The notes beneath the pieces were generated by a model that was not told the DNA's origin, did no database searches, and was given only the letters and a program-made list of their open reading frames with translations. The position numbers and the translations under genes were made by a program. 64,000 nt of DNA from Gemmobacter aquaticus (GTDB taxonomy: Bacteria; Pseudomonadota; Alphaproteobacteria; Rhodobacterales; Rhodobacteraceae), in contig NZ_VOAK01000021.1 of the NCBI RefSeq assembly GCF_007859075.1, forward strand, positions 62,001 to 126,000, in the 5' to 3' direction. Of this stretch, positions 24,656 through 33,956 are shown one piece after another. Numbering within the stretch: the first letter of the stretch is position 1; the number at the start of each line of letters is the position of its first letter.

Positions 24656-25704
24656 GCCCAGTTCCCTTTCGACATCAGGCCCAGGATCTCGAGCTGGCGC
24701 CAGTTGATGTACTTTTCGCTCCACCGGCACCACAGGTCTTCACCGCCCTCGCGATAGGCGGCGTATTCAGCCCCGCTGGCGTAATGCTCGCGGCGCCCGG
24801 CCTCCTCCTCGGCCTTCCCGGCAAGGGTCGGCAGGAACTTGGCATGCAGAAGACAGCCCGAGGCTTTCTCGCCCCCCCATGCATCATAGACAAGATTCAA
24901 GCCGCGCGGCAAAAGCATATGGGTCGAGCTGACATAAACATAGTCGCGCCGCCAGCGCACCAGCGGGATCTTGTTCAGCGCCGGTGCCTGCTCTGGCTGG
25001 TCGGCGAACATTACCCGCGCACGCGGCCCGCCCTGGATCCACAGATTGCCGTAGCGTTGGTTCGGGGTGATCGTGTAGTTCCCGCTGTCAAACCAGTTCA
25101 GCAGGCTGAACGGGTCCTGACCTTCGCGGTAATCCAGCGCCTTCCACGGCCCCTTGGGATACATGTCCAGCAGCATCGCCGGGAACGACCGCACCCCACC
25201 AGCATCAAGCCAGTCTGTCAGCGCCCGTAGCGGTCGGCTGTCGCAGAACGGATAGACCAGAAACTCATCCGGATCGACAACCACTGTCCAGTGGTCGCTT
25301 CCATAGCGCAGAAGCAGCCAGTTTATCCAGTCAATGCCGTAACGGGCACTCTTGTAGCTGCTGTCGGTGGTCCAGACCGATACATCGGGCTGCGCCGCAA
25401 GATATTCGGTCGACCCATCAGTGCTTGCGTTGTCCACAATCAGAAAGTGGTTCACGCCGAGTTCGCGGTAGTACTGCAGGAAATAAGGAAGCCGCGTCCG
25501 CTCATTCCGGATGGTTGAGAACAGAAGGATGTCGCTGCGCCGGATCAGGTCTGTCCGGTTCTGCATGGCAGTCAGCTCGCGCCGCTTCCGGAAGGCGCGG
25601 AAGCGCCAGCGCTTGCGCGCCAGTCGCAGCTGATATGTCGACACCAATCCCACCGCGAAACCCCTGAACTCTCCAAACACCGGGTGCCGCGCCCCTGTTA
25701 CCAT
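24652..25704 (-). CDS. glycosyltransferase family 2-like protein, paralogue A
   Basis: A 350-residue protein of the Glyco_tranf_2_4/GT92-like group. After a basic N terminus come LLFSTIRNERTRLPYFLQYY and HFLIVDNASTDGSTEYL (nucleotide-binding half), then VVVDPDEFLVYP with the metal-binding DxD. It has no membrane segment. It is clearly paralogous to the next gene upstream (same FxTIRNE, VDNASTD and STHMLLPRGLN/STHAALPRALN landmarks). It is coupled to the core-2-type gene by a TTGA overlap. The sugar donor and acceptor are unknown. Confidence 0.87.
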   Translation of the reverse strand: MVTGARHPVFGEFRGFAVGLVSTYQLRLARKRWRFRAFRKRRELTAMQNRTDLIRRSDILLFSTIRNERTRLPYFLQYYRELGVNHFLIVDNASTDGSTEYLAAQPDVSVWTTDSSYKSARYGIDWINWLLLRYGSDHWTVVVDPDEFLVYPFCDSRPLRALTDWLDAGGVRSFPAMLLDMYPKGPWKALDYREGQDPFSLLNWFDSGNYTITPNQRYGNLWIQGGPRARVMFADQPEQAPALNKIPLVRWRRDYVYVSSTHMLLPRGLNLVYDAWGGEKASGCLLHAKFLPTLAGKAEEEAGRREHYASGAEYAAYREGGEDLWCRWSEKYINWRQLEILGLMSKGNWA

Positions 25705-25835
25705 GCGCTCCCGTCGAAATCTCGATCTAGGATGATAATCAAGCGTTGCAACGGCGTAAACGGGAGCAGGCCACTGATGCGGCCGAATTCAACGCGCGAA
25801 ATGCAATATGTAGCGTCCATGCCGCCATATGCACC

Positions 25836-26861
25836 CTAGAACCATGCGCCACGCGTCATCAGGCCCAGATGTTCCAGCTGTTCAGCCCCCTGATACCGCG
25901 TGGACGAAGGCTGCCAGAGGACTGGGTCTGCAGCGAGACTGTCGTAGTAGCCCGCGTAGTTCCCCGTATGGGTGAAGTGCTCCCCCCGCTGCTTCTCTTC
26001 GACCGCGCGTGCGGTGATCGAGGGGAGGAACTTGGTGTGAAGCAGAACGCCGGTTGGCAGGCCTTGGCACAGGAAGCCCTTGTTCAATGCGCGTGGCAGA
26101 GCGGCATGGGTCGAACTGAGATAGGCGTCACCCCGTTGCCAACGGATCAGCGGCGTCTTGTGCAGATGGGGTGAGAGGTCCGGTCGATCAGGAAAGAACA
26201 CCCGTTCACGCACCCCGCCGCGGATCGACAGGTTTGCGTAGCGGGTCTGCACCTCACGCCGATAGCCCACTGCATCGAACCAGCACAGCGCATCCAGCGG
26301 GTTATCTCCCGGCGCCGGCCCCGTCTGGGTCAGACGCCCTTGGGGATAGAGGTCGAGCATCATGGCCGCGAACACCCGCTCTCCCCGTCCATCCAGCCAG
26401 CGGGTCAGATCATGCAGGTTGCGTTCGGGGAAATGCGGATGCACCAGCAACTCGTCGGCGTCGACTGTCAGACACCAGTGTCCATGACCGTGCCGACGCA
26501 GAAGATGGTTGATCCAGTCCATGCCAAAGCGCGAGGCACGGTAGCTATGTGCGGTCTGCCAGAGCGACACGTCGGGGCAGTCCGACAAGAGCGCCGCGCT
26601 ATTGTCGGTGCTGGCATTGTCTACGATCAGAAAATGCCGGACGCCCAGCCTGCGGTAATGGTCGAGAAAGTGTGGAAGCCTTTCGGCTTCGTTCCGGATG
26701 GTCGCGAAGCACAGGATCTCATCCCGGCTTATCGACGCCGTCCGGTCAACGAGACAGTGCAACTGGTGGCGGCTGCGGAAGGCACGCCAAAGCAGGCGGC
26801 GCCTGCGCCAGCGCAGCCTTAGGGCCGCACGCGCCTGCGCCACCAGTTCACTTGCCCGCAT
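25836..26861 (-). CDS. glycosyltransferase family 2-like protein, paralogue B
   Basis: A 341-residue homologue of the downstream glycosyltransferase: ILCFATIRNEAERLPHFLDHY, HFLIVDNASTDNSAALL and the DxD segment LTVDADELLVHP. The N terminus is very Arg-rich (LRLRWRRRRLLWRAFRSR), which could favour association with the membrane. It starts five bases after the galU stop, so galU and this gene form one transcript; 131 bases without a gene separate it from paralogue A. Acceptor and donor are unknown, though GalU upstream makes a UDP-hexose donor plausible. Confidence 0.87.
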   Translation of the reverse strand: MRASELVAQARAALRLRWRRRRLLWRAFRSRHQLHCLVDRTASISRDEILCFATIRNEAERLPHFLDHYRRLGVRHFLIVDNASTDNSAALLSDCPDVSLWQTAHSYRASRFGMDWINHLLRRHGHGHWCLTVDADELLVHPHFPERNLHDLTRWLDGRGERVFAAMMLDLYPQGRLTQTGPAPGDNPLDALCWFDAVGYRREVQTRYANLSIRGGVRERVFFPDRPDLSPHLHKTPLIRWQRGDAYLSSTHAALPRALNKGFLCQGLPTGVLLHTKFLPSITARAVEEKQRGEHFTHTGNYAGYYDSLAADPVLWQPSSTRYQGAEQLEHLGLMTRGAWF

Positions 26862-26866
26862 CGGCC

Positions 26867-27766
26867 TTATTGGGCGGCCTTCTGCTGCGCGACGACGTCA
26901 TGCAGATAGGTTGCAAACTCGTCCTGCAGGTCGGGGCGCGAGAGGCCGAAGGCGACGGTGGCTTGCAGGAAGCCAGCTTTCGATCCGCAATCATAGCGCT
27001 GGCCGCTGAAGCGATAGCCATAGACGCCCGTGCCACCGGCGCGGGTTTCCTCGGCAATGGCGTCGGTCAGCTGGATCTCGCCGCCGGCGCCAAGCTTCTT
27101 GGCGTTGAGGTTGTTCAGAACCTCGGGCGACAGGATGTAGCGGCCGATCACGGCAAGGTTCGACGGCGCCTCGTTGGCCTTGGGCTTTTCAACCATGCCA
27201 CGGGCCTTGACGATGCTGCCCATATCCTCGGCGATGTCGAGCACCCCGTAGGCCGATGCCTTGGCGGGCGGCACTTCCATTGCGGCCACCATGTTGCCGC
27301 CGGTCTGCTCATAGGCCTCGACCATCTGCTGCAGGCAGGGCTTGTCGGCGGCAATCACGTCATCGGGCAGCAGCACGGCAAAGGGCTCGTCCCCGATCAG
27401 GCGGCGGGCGCACCAGACGGCGTGGCCAAGCCCCATCGGGCGGTTCTGACGGACATATGCGATGGCGCCCGAATCCATGTTCGTCGCGTCAAGCACCTTA
27501 AGAAGATCGGTCTTGTTCGAATCGCGGAGCTTGTTTTCAAGCTCGGGCGCGTGGTCGAAATAGTCCTCCAGCGCGGATTTGCCGCGCGAAGTGACGAAGA
27601 TGAACTCGGTGATCCCGGCCGCGCGCGCCTCGTCGATCGCGTATTGGATCAACGGGCGGTCCACCAACGTCATGATCTCTTTCGGGATCGACTTGGTAGC
27701 CGGAAGGAACCGCGTCCCCATACCCGCCACGGGAAAGACCGCCTTGGTGACCTTTCTTGGATTCAT
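26867..27766 (-). CDS. galU: UTP-glucose-1-phosphate uridylyltransferase
   Basis: A 299-residue nucleotidyltransferase that makes UDP-glucose for exopolysaccharide and LPS sugars. Visible are the activation loop VAGMGTRFLPATKSIPKEI near the start, VRQNRPMGLGHAVWCARRLI, FAVLLPDDVI with the metal Asp, and GRYILSPEVL. It leads a run of glycosyltransferase genes and a sulfotransferase on the minus strand. Length is normal and the start ATG is clear. The 248 bases upstream (27767-28014) contain no gene and should hold its promoter; I see no distinctive motif there. Confidence 0.96.
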   Translation of the reverse strand: MNPRKVTKAVFPVAGMGTRFLPATKSIPKEIMTLVDRPLIQYAIDEARAAGITEFIFVTSRGKSALEDYFDHAPELENKLRDSNKTDLLKVLDATNMDSGAIAYVRQNRPMGLGHAVWCARRLIGDEPFAVLLPDDVIAADKPCLQQMVEAYEQTGGNMVAAMEVPPAKASAYGVLDIAEDMGSIVKARGMVEKPKANEAPSNLAVIGRYILSPEVLNNLNAKKLGAGGEIQLTDAIAEETRAGGTGVYGYRFSGQRYDCGSKAGFLQATVAFGLSRPDLQDEFATYLHDVVAQQKAAQ

Positions 27767-28014
27767 GTTCGTCTCGATTCCTGACAGCTAATCGGTTTCT
27801 CAGGGCTGGGCGGCTACACCGGCCAGCGGGGTCTAATCTCTCGGGGTCCGCAACCATCGACGCGAATCGGCGCGGTCTGGTGGCGGACATAACATCAACG
27901 GGGTCGTGCTATCCACTGGTGCCCGCCCCCACAAGCATGGCCTGCAGTTTGAACCACATGGATTGGGCGAAGTTTTGCCAAACCTGCGGCTTTGCTGTGA
28001 TCTTGACGCGCGGA

Positions 28015-28809
28015 TCACCGCGCGGCCATTTCAGCCATCATCGCTTCGATGCGCGGCACGTCCTCAGGGTTGTTCAGCTCCCAGAACTGGCGGCCTTTCG
28101 CCTCGACCTCGACGCAAAGCACATTGCGCCCCTGCTCCAGAAAGCGCAACTGTTCGAGCCCCTCCAGCACCTCAAGCGGGCCCACCGGCCAGGCGGGATA
28201 GGCGCGCAGCGCCCGCGGGCGATAGGCATAGACGCCCACATGGTGAAAGACCGGCGTCGGATCATCGTCACCAAAGGTCTTGCCGGTATAGGGGATCACC
28301 TCTTTGGAGAAGTAGAGCGCCCGCCCGCCCGCACCAAAGACGGCAGTGGTGCCACCCACGCGACCCGCGCGGCGGTCTGCGAGGAAACTCGATACCGCCC
28401 GACCATCACAGCGCAGCACAGGCGTTGCGATATCGGCCTGGGAATCGGCGCGCAGACCCGCGATCAGGTCCTCGACGAACCACGCAGGCGTCAGCGGCGC
28501 GTCGCCCTGCAGGTTCACCACCATCTCGAAGCCCGGCAGCTTTGCCGCCACCTCGGCGCAGCGCTCGGTGCCGTTCTGGCAGGTGGTCGAGGTCATCACG
28601 ACCTCGGCGCCAAAGCCCTCGGCATGGGCCTTGATGCGGTCATCATCGGTGGCAACCACAACACGGTCGGCGCCCTTTACCGCCCGCGCCGCCTCATAGC
28701 TGCGCTGGATCAGGGTCTTGGCGCCATCGGGCCCATTCAGCACGACAAGCGGCTTGCCCGGATAGCGGGTGGAGGCATAACGGGCCGGGATCGCGATCAG
28801 AACGCTCAT
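28015..28809 (-). CDS. kdsB: CMP-Kdo synthetase
   Basis: A 264-residue 3-deoxy-manno-octulosonate cytidylyltransferase that activates Kdo for lipid A glycosylation. The nucleotide-binding motif is IPARYASTRYPGKPL, followed by VVVATDDDRI, TCQNGTERCAEVA, VVNLQGDAPL and the late HHVGVYAYRPRAL motif of the KdsB family. It overlaps the end of cysQ by four bases (ATGA). It is the second Kdo pathway gene in the window, with kdsD at 17341. Confidence 0.95.
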   Translation of the reverse strand: MSVLIAIPARYASTRYPGKPLVVLNGPDGAKTLIQRSYEAARAVKGADRVVVATDDDRIKAHAEGFGAEVVMTSTTCQNGTERCAEVAAKLPGFEMVVNLQGDAPLTPAWFVEDLIAGLRADSQADIATPVLRCDGRAVSSFLADRRAGRVGGTTAVFGAGGRALYFSKEVIPYTGKTFGDDDPTPVFHHVGVYAYRPRALRAYPAWPVGPLEVLEGLEQLRFLEQGRNVLCVEVEAKGRQFWELNNPEDVPRIEAMMAEMAAR

Positions 28810-29600
28810 TTCCGAAGCTCCACGCCGGGGGCATAGGCGATGAAGAACGGATTGTCCCAGCCGGGTTTGCCATAGGCAAGGGGGGTGTGGTCATCGAACC
28901 GCACCACATGGCCACCCGCGCCACGCAGAACCGCATCGCCGGCTGCCGTGTCCCATTCCATCGTGCGGCCAAGGCGGGGATAGAGATCGGCCTCACCCGT
29001 CGCCACCAGACAGAATTTCAGCGAAGAGCCAGCCGAGCGCATGTCCTTGACCGCATATTTCGCAATGTAGTCATCCGTCGCGGCATCACGGTGCGATTTC
29101 GAGGCAACCACCATCAGCGCGCCATTGTCAGGGGTGGACACCCCGATGCGGCGCAGATTACCGGGCTTTTCCTTGTCGAGCGCACCCGTCTCCTCAACGG
29201 CGGCACCATCCTCGGTCGTGTAGAAAAGCCGTCCCTGCGCCGGGGCATAGACCACACCGCGCGTCGGCACGCCATTCTCGACATAGGCGATGTTCACGGT
29301 GAAATCGCCACGGCGCTGAATGAATTCCTTGGTGCCGTCCAGCGGATCGACGATCAGGAAGGTCTGGGCCGTCAGATCATGGCTGGCCGCCTGCTCTTCG
29401 GTGATCAGGGTCACATCGGGAAAGGCTGCGCGCAAACCTGCCGCGATCACGGCATCGGCGGCCTCGTCCGCTGCGGTCACCGGACTTGCGTCGCTCTTGG
29501 AGCGCACCTCGAACTCGGGCGAGTTGTAGATTTCCATGATCCGGTCGCCTGCCTCGAGGGCCAGACGGCGGATAACGGGGACGAGGCGCGAAAAATCCAT
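28806..29600 (-). CDS. cysQ: 3'(2'),5'-bisphosphate nucleotidase
   Basis: A 264-residue inositol monophosphatase-fold enzyme that hydrolyses PAP (adenosine 3',5'-bisphosphate) to AMP. The metal motif is VDPLDGTKEFIQ; the GTKEFI sequence is characteristic of CysQ rather than IMPase or FBPase. LITEEQAA supplies the Glu metal ligand, and EWDTAAGDAVLRGAGG is the second signature. PAP is released by sulfotransferases and by PAPS reduction, so its position a few kb from a sulfotransferase is functionally sensible. It is upstream of and overlaps kdsB. Confidence 0.94.
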   Translation of the reverse strand: MDFSRLVPVIRRLALEAGDRIMEIYNSPEFEVRSKSDASPVTAADEAADAVIAAGLRAAFPDVTLITEEQAASHDLTAQTFLIVDPLDGTKEFIQRRGDFTVNIAYVENGVPTRGVVYAPAQGRLFYTTEDGAAVEETGALDKEKPGNLRRIGVSTPDNGALMVVASKSHRDAATDDYIAKYAVKDMRSAGSSLKFCLVATGEADLYPRLGRTMEWDTAAGDAVLRGAGGHVVRFDDHTPLAYGKPGWDNPFFIAYAPGVELRK

Positions 29601-29774
29601 CTTCAGCTCCGGATGCGGCGCGGATGCCGCGAAGTTGCGTCAAAAACCGAGTGCCCTTATCATCGTTCGGCAACCGTTCGGCAAGGTTTCGCGCGCAGAC
29701 TGCGTTTCGCGCCCAGATTAGCGCCATCCAACCGGACCAACAGCCCAGCACAGGGTCACGCCAAAGGTTTACGC

Positions 29775-30596
29775 ATGTTTCAGGTCGAACGACCGAAATC
29801 GATACTCGGATCGGTGATTGGCACCTTCGAGCTGATCTTTCACGCCAGCGTCCACAAGGTCCGCAAGGGACACGGCAACGCGATCGTCGGGCTGTTGCTG
29901 AACATCCTGCAGATGGTGCTGATGATCGTCGTCTTCTACACGATGATGAGCCTCCTGGGCGCGCGCGGCATGGCGATCCGGGGCAACTATGTCGTCTACC
30001 TGATGACGGGGATCTTCTTCTTCTTCACGCATATCAAGGCCATTGGCGCGGTCGCCAGCGCCGATGGCCCGACCTCGACGATGATGCAACACGCGCCCAT
30101 GAACACAGTGATCTCGATTGTCGCCTCGGCGCTGGCCTCGCTCTACCAGCAGTTTCTCGCCGTCGCGGTGATCCTGTATCTGTACCACGCGGCCATTGAA
30201 CCCATCAGCATCCACGATCCGGTCGGCGCCATGGGCATGATGCTGCTCTCTTGGGGGTCGGGCGTGGGAATCGGGATGATCCTGATGGCCGCAAAACCCT
30301 GGGCACCAGATTTTTTTGGCATCCTGACGCAGGTCTATATGCGGGCCAACATGTTCGCATCGGGAAAGATGATGGTCGCCAACAACACGCCCGGCCATAT
30401 CCTGCAATGGTTCACCTGGAACCCGTTGTTCCATACGATTGATCAGGGCCGGGGCTTCGTCTTTCAGAATTATCACCCGCACAACAGCAACATCGCCTAT
30501 CCGCTGGCCTGCACCTTTGTCTGCATCCTGATCGGGCTGATGGCGGAGTTCTACACGCGCAAGCACATCTCGGTCAGCTGGAGCGCCCGGCGGTAA
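29775..30596 (+). CDS. ABC-2-type polysaccharide/polyol phosphate exporter permease (KpsM-like)
   Basis: A 273-residue membrane protein with six hydrophobic segments in the ABC-2 pattern (NAIVGLLLNILQMVLMIVVF, VVYLMTGIFFFFTHI, VISIVASALASLYQQFLAV, MMLLSWGSGVGIGMILMA, and the last near the C terminus). It resembles KpsM/RfbD-type capsule or O-antigen export permeases, which need an ATPase partner. No matching KpsT-type ATPase is adjacent. Start 29775 is chosen because upstream sequence overlaps cysQ antisense. It is divergent from cysQ-kdsB and followed by the dnaK promoter. Confidence 0.85.
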   Translation: MFQVERPKSILGSVIGTFELIFHASVHKVRKGHGNAIVGLLLNILQMVLMIVVFYTMMSLLGARGMAIRGNYVVYLMTGIFFFFTHIKAIGAVASADGPTSTMMQHAPMNTVISIVASALASLYQQFLAVAVILYLYHAAIEPISIHDPVGAMGMMLLSWGSGVGIGMILMAAKPWAPDFFGILTQVYMRANMFASGKMMVANNTPGHILQWFTWNPLFHTIDQGRGFVFQNYHPHNSNIAYPLACTFVCILIGLMAEFYTRKHISVSWSARR

Positions 30597-30663
30597 GGGC
30601 CGCGACGCGGGCGCCCCGGTCGGAATTCCGTGCAACTCGCGCGATTTTCACACAGGCGTCATG

Positions 30664-30693
30664 CTTGCAGCGCTTCGAGGCCCTGCCTATATA
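30664..30693 (+). promoter_or_regulatory. putative RpoH (sigma-32) promoter of dnaKJ
   Basis: CTTGCAGCG is followed by CCTATATA, with 16 bases between CTTGCA and the -10. This fits the alphaproteobacterial heat-shock consensus CTTG with a spaced CYTATNT. The dnaK ATG lies about 105 bases downstream. No CIRCE element is seen in the interval. Confidence 0.7.
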
Positions 30694-30798
30694 CGCCGGG
30701 AAGCCGGGGACAAATGTGCGCCCTGCTCAATTGGGATCGGGGACGGAAGCCTCTTGAGGGTCCGCCTCCATAACATCGCCTGAAGAAGAGGTACTATC

Positions 30799-32703
30799 AT
30801 GGCCAAAGTCATCGGGATCGACCTCGGGACGACCAACTCCTGCGTTGCCATCATGGATGGATCGCAGCCCCGTGTGATCGAAAACTCCGAAGGTGCACGC
30901 ACCACGCCCTCGATCGTGGGCTTTACCGACACTGAACGTCTGGTTGGGCAGCCCGCCAAGCGTCAGGCTGTCACCAACCCGACCAATACCGTATTTGCCG
31001 TCAAACGCCTGATCGGTCGCCGCGTGGGCGATGCCGAGGTGGAAAAGGACAAGAAGCTTGTCCCCTATTCCATCGTGAACGCGGGCAATGGCGACGCATG
31101 GGTCGAAGTGCGCGGCGAGAAGTATTCGCCGGCGCAGATCTCGGCCATGATCCTGCAGAAGATGAAGGAAACCGCCGAGTCCTATCTGGGCGAGACGGTG
31201 ACGCAGGCCGTGATCACGGTGCCTGCCTACTTCAACGATGCGCAACGCCAGGCCACCAAGGACGCGGGCAAGATCGCAGGGCTTGAGGTTCTGCGCATCA
31301 TCAACGAGCCGACCGCCGCCGCGCTGGCCTATGGGCTTGACAAGAAAGACACCAAGACCATCGCCGTCTATGACCTTGGCGGTGGCACCTTCGACATCAC
31401 CATCCTCGAAATCGATGACGGTCTGTTCGAGGTGAAATCGACCAACGGCGACACCTTCCTCGGTGGCGAAGACTTCGACATGCGCATCGTCAACTATCTG
31501 GCTGACGAGTTCAAGAAAGAGCATGGCGTCGATCTGACCCAGGACAAGATGGCGCTTCAACGCCTGAAGGAAGCCGCTGAAAAGGCCAAGATCGAGCTGT
31601 CGTCCTCCAGCCAGACCGAGATCAACCAGCCGTTCATCTCGATGGACCGCAACTCGGGCACGCCGCTGCACATGGTGATGAAGCTGACCCGCGCCAAGCT
31701 GGAAAGCCTTGTGGACGACCTGATCAAGAAGTCGATGAAGCCCTGTCAGGCCGCGCTCAAGGATGCAGGCCTGTCGACCAGCGACATCGACGAGGTGGTT
31801 CTGGTCGGCGGGATGACCCGCATGCCGCGCGTGATCGAGGAAGTGACCAAGTTCTTTGGCAAGGAACCCCACAAGGGCGTGAACCCGGATGAGGTCGTGG
31901 CGCTTGGCGCGGCGATCCAGGCGGGCGTTCTTCAGGGTGACGTGAAGGATGTGGTCCTGCTGGACGTGACCCCCCTCAGCCTCGGGATCGAGACGCTGGG
32001 CGGCGTATTCACCCGTCTGATCGACCGCAACACCACCATCCCGACCAAGAAGAGCCAGGTCTTCTCGACCGCCGAGGACAATCAGAACGCGGTGACGATC
32101 CGCGTGTTCCAGGGTGAGCGCGAGATGGCGGCAGACAACAAGCTGCTTGGCCAGTTCAACCTTGAAGACATCCCGCCGGCACCGCGCGGCCTTCCGCAGA
32201 TCGAGGTCACCTTCGACATCGACGCAAACGGCATCGTCAGCGTCTCGGCCAAGGACAAGGGTACCGGCAAGTCGCAGAACATCACGATCCAGGCGTCGGG
32301 CGGCCTGTCCGATGACGAGATCGAGAAGATGGTCCGCGACGCCGAGGCCAATGCCGAGGCAGACAAGAAACGCAAGGACCTTGTCGAGGCCCGCAACCAG
32401 GCCGAAAGCCTGCTGCACTCGACCAAGAAGTCGCTCGCCGAGCACAGCGACAAGGTGGACCCGTCCACCGTCGAGGCGATCGAACTGGCCATGGGCGCGC
32501 TGGAAGAAACGCTGAAGACCGAAGACGCGGGCAAGATCCGCGGCGGTATCCAGAACGTGACCGAAGCGGCGATGAAGCTGGGCGAGGCGATCTACAAAGC
32601 GCAAGCGGCTGATGCCGGCGGCGACGACGAAGGCCCGCGCTCGGTCGATGACGACATCGTTGACGCCGATTTCGAAGATCTCGGCGAAAACAAGCGGAAG
32701 TAA
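30799..32703 (+). CDS. dnaK: molecular chaperone DnaK
   Basis: A 634-residue Hsp70. The ATPase domain (about 1-385) opens [16 protein letters not shown] and contains [17 protein letters not shown] and [15 protein letters not shown]. The substrate domain begins near 390 ([17 protein letters not shown]), and the lid ends in [13 protein letters not shown]. The length is normal for alphaproteobacteria. It refolds proteins together with DnaJ, which follows after 71 bases. A heat-shock promoter at 30664-30693 is likely. GAAGAGG precedes the ATG. Confidence 0.98.
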   Translation: MAKVIGIDLGTTNSCVAIMDGSQPRVIENSEGARTTPSIVGFTDTERLVGQPAKRQAVTNPTNTVFAVKRLIGRRVGDAEVEKDKKLVPYSIVNAGNGDAWVEVRGEKYSPAQISAMILQKMKETAESYLGETVTQAVITVPAYFNDAQRQATKDAGKIAGLEVLRIINEPTAAALAYGLDKKDTKTIAVYDLGGGTFDITILEIDDGLFEVKSTNGDTFLGGEDFDMRIVNYLADEFKKEHGVDLTQDKMALQRLKEAAEKAKIELSSSSQTEINQPFISMDRNSGTPLHMVMKLTRAKLESLVDDLIKKSMKPCQAALKDAGLSTSDIDEVVLVGGMTRMPRVIEEVTKFFGKEPHKGVNPDEVVALGAAIQAGVLQGDVKDVVLLDVTPLSLGIETLGGVFTRLIDRNTTIPTKKSQVFSTAEDNQNAVTIRVFQGEREMAADNKLLGQFNLEDIPPAPRGLPQIEVTFDIDANGIVSVSAKDKGTGKSQNITIQASGGLSDDEIEKMVRDAEANAEADKKRKDLVEARNQAESLLHSTKKSLAEHSDKVDPSTVEAIELAMGALEETLKTEDAGKIRGGIQNVTEAAMKLGEAIYKAQAADAGGDDEGPRSVDDDIVDADFEDLGENKRK

Positions 32704-32722
32704 GGCCGCTGGAAACGGAAAG

Positions 32723-32748
32723 GGGGCGGTCCGGCAACGGGCCGCCCC
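32723..32748 (+). other. intercistronic hairpin between dnaK and dnaJ
   Basis: GGGGCGGTCC (32723-32732) pairs with GGGCCGCCCC (32739-32748) with one G-T pair and a six-base loop. There is no following T tract, so partial attenuation or mRNA protection that favours dnaK over dnaJ is more likely than full termination. Confidence 0.6.
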
Positions 32749-32774
32749 TCGCCGGTTCCACAGGGGAATGATCC

Positions 32775-33929
32775 ATGGCGAAACGTGATTTCTACGACGT
32801 GCTTGGCGTCTCTCGCGGTGCTTCCGCCGAGGAGCTGAAGAAGGCCTATCGCCAGAAGGCCAAGGAGCTGCACCCCGACCGCAACGCCGACAACCCCAAT
32901 GCCGAAGCCCAGTTCAAGGAAGTGAACGAGGCCTACGACGTTCTGAAGGATGCCGACAAGAAGGCCGCCTATGACCGTTTCGGCCATGCAGCCTTTGACG
33001 GCGGCATGGGTGGCGGTGGCGGGCCGCGTGGTGGCTTCTCTGGCAACGGCGATTTCGCCAGCGCATTCTCGGACGTGTTCGAGGACCTGTTCGGCGACTT
33101 CATGGGCGGGCGCGGCGGTGGCGGCGGCGGGGCAAGGTCGCGGGCGCAACGCGGCTCTGACCTGCGCTACAACCTGCGCATCAGCCTGGAAGAGGCCTTC
33201 AAGGGTGTCCAGAAGACCATCAATGTCCCGGCCTCTGTCACCTGCGACAGCTGCCATGGCACCGGGGCCGAGGGTGGCGCCGAGCCTGTGACCTGTCCGA
33301 CCTGTTCGGGCATGGGCAAGGTGCGCGCGCAGCAGGGCTTCTTTACGGTCGAGCGCACCTGCCCCACCTGCAATGGCATGGGCCAGATGGTCAAGAACCC
33401 GTGCAAGGTCTGCGGCGGCGCCGGCCGGACCGAAAAGGACCGCGCGCTGTCGGTCAACATCCCCGCGGGGGTGGAGACGGGCACCCGCATCCGTCTTGCG
33501 GGCGAGGGAGAGGCAGGTCTGCGCGGCGGGCCTTCGGGTGATCTCTATATCTTCATCGAGGTCAAAGAGCATCCGATCTTCCAGCGCGACGGGGTGCATC
33601 TGTTCTTCCGTGTTCCGGTGCCGATGACCACCGCGGCATTGGGGGGCGAGGTTGAAGTGCCCACGATCGACGGGGGCCGCAGCCGCGTAAAGGTGCCCGC
33701 TGGCAGCCAGACCGGCAAGCAGATGCGCCTGCGCAGCAAGGGGATGCCTGCCCTGCGTGGCGGCGGCGTGGGCGATCTGATGATCGAGCTTGCGGTCGAA
33801 ACGCCGGTGAACCTGACTGCGCGGCAGAAAGAGCTTCTGCGCGAGTTTGAAAAGCTGAGCGAAGAGAACAACCCCGAAGCATCGTCCTTCTTCTCGAAGG
33901 TCAAAAGCTTCTGGGACGGGATGAAGTAA
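32775..33929 (+). CDS. dnaJ: molecular co-chaperone DnaJ
   Basis: A 384-residue type I Hsp40. The J domain (1-70) has the HPD motif at residues 33-35. A glycine-rich linker follows, then the zinc domain with four CxxCxGxG repeats ([32 protein letters not shown]). The C-terminal client-binding domain runs to the end. It stimulates the DnaK ATPase. It is cotranscribed with dnaK; the terminator stem begins in its stop codon. Confidence 0.98.
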   Translation: MAKRDFYDVLGVSRGASAEELKKAYRQKAKELHPDRNADNPNAEAQFKEVNEAYDVLKDADKKAAYDRFGHAAFDGGMGGGGGPRGGFSGNGDFASAFSDVFEDLFGDFMGGRGGGGGGARSRAQRGSDLRYNLRISLEEAFKGVQKTINVPASVTCDSCHGTGAEGGAEPVTCPTCSGMGKVRAQQGFFTVERTCPTCNGMGQMVKNPCKVCGGAGRTEKDRALSVNIPAGVETGTRIRLAGEGEAGLRGGPSGDLYIFIEVKEHPIFQRDGVHLFFRVPVPMTTAALGGEVEVPTIDGGRSRVKVPAGSQTGKQMRLRSKGMPALRGGGVGDLMIELAVETPVNLTARQKELLREFEKLSEENNPEASSFFSKVKSFWDGMK

Positions 33930-33955
33930 AAGGGCGCCTGCGGGCGCCCTTTTAC
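33926..33955. terminator. bidirectional terminator, dnaJ/metal ATPase
   Basis: A perfect 13-bp stem: GTAAAAGGGCGCC (33926-33938) and its complement (33943-33955), loop TGCG. Its A/T ends give T tracts for both convergent genes. It includes the dnaJ TAA and lies one base from the ATPase stop. Confidence 0.9.
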
Positions 33956-33956
33956 T

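Noticed and set aside
28887-29774. Upstream extension of the ABC-2 permease frame across cysQ
   Set aside because: The first 296 codons are cysQ antisense. The permease proper begins at ATG 29775, where a normal membrane protein N terminus starts.
30727-32604. Long minus-strand frame opposite dnaK
   Set aside because: Antisense shadow of dnaK; composition is His/Leu/Gly-rich and no motif is recognisable.
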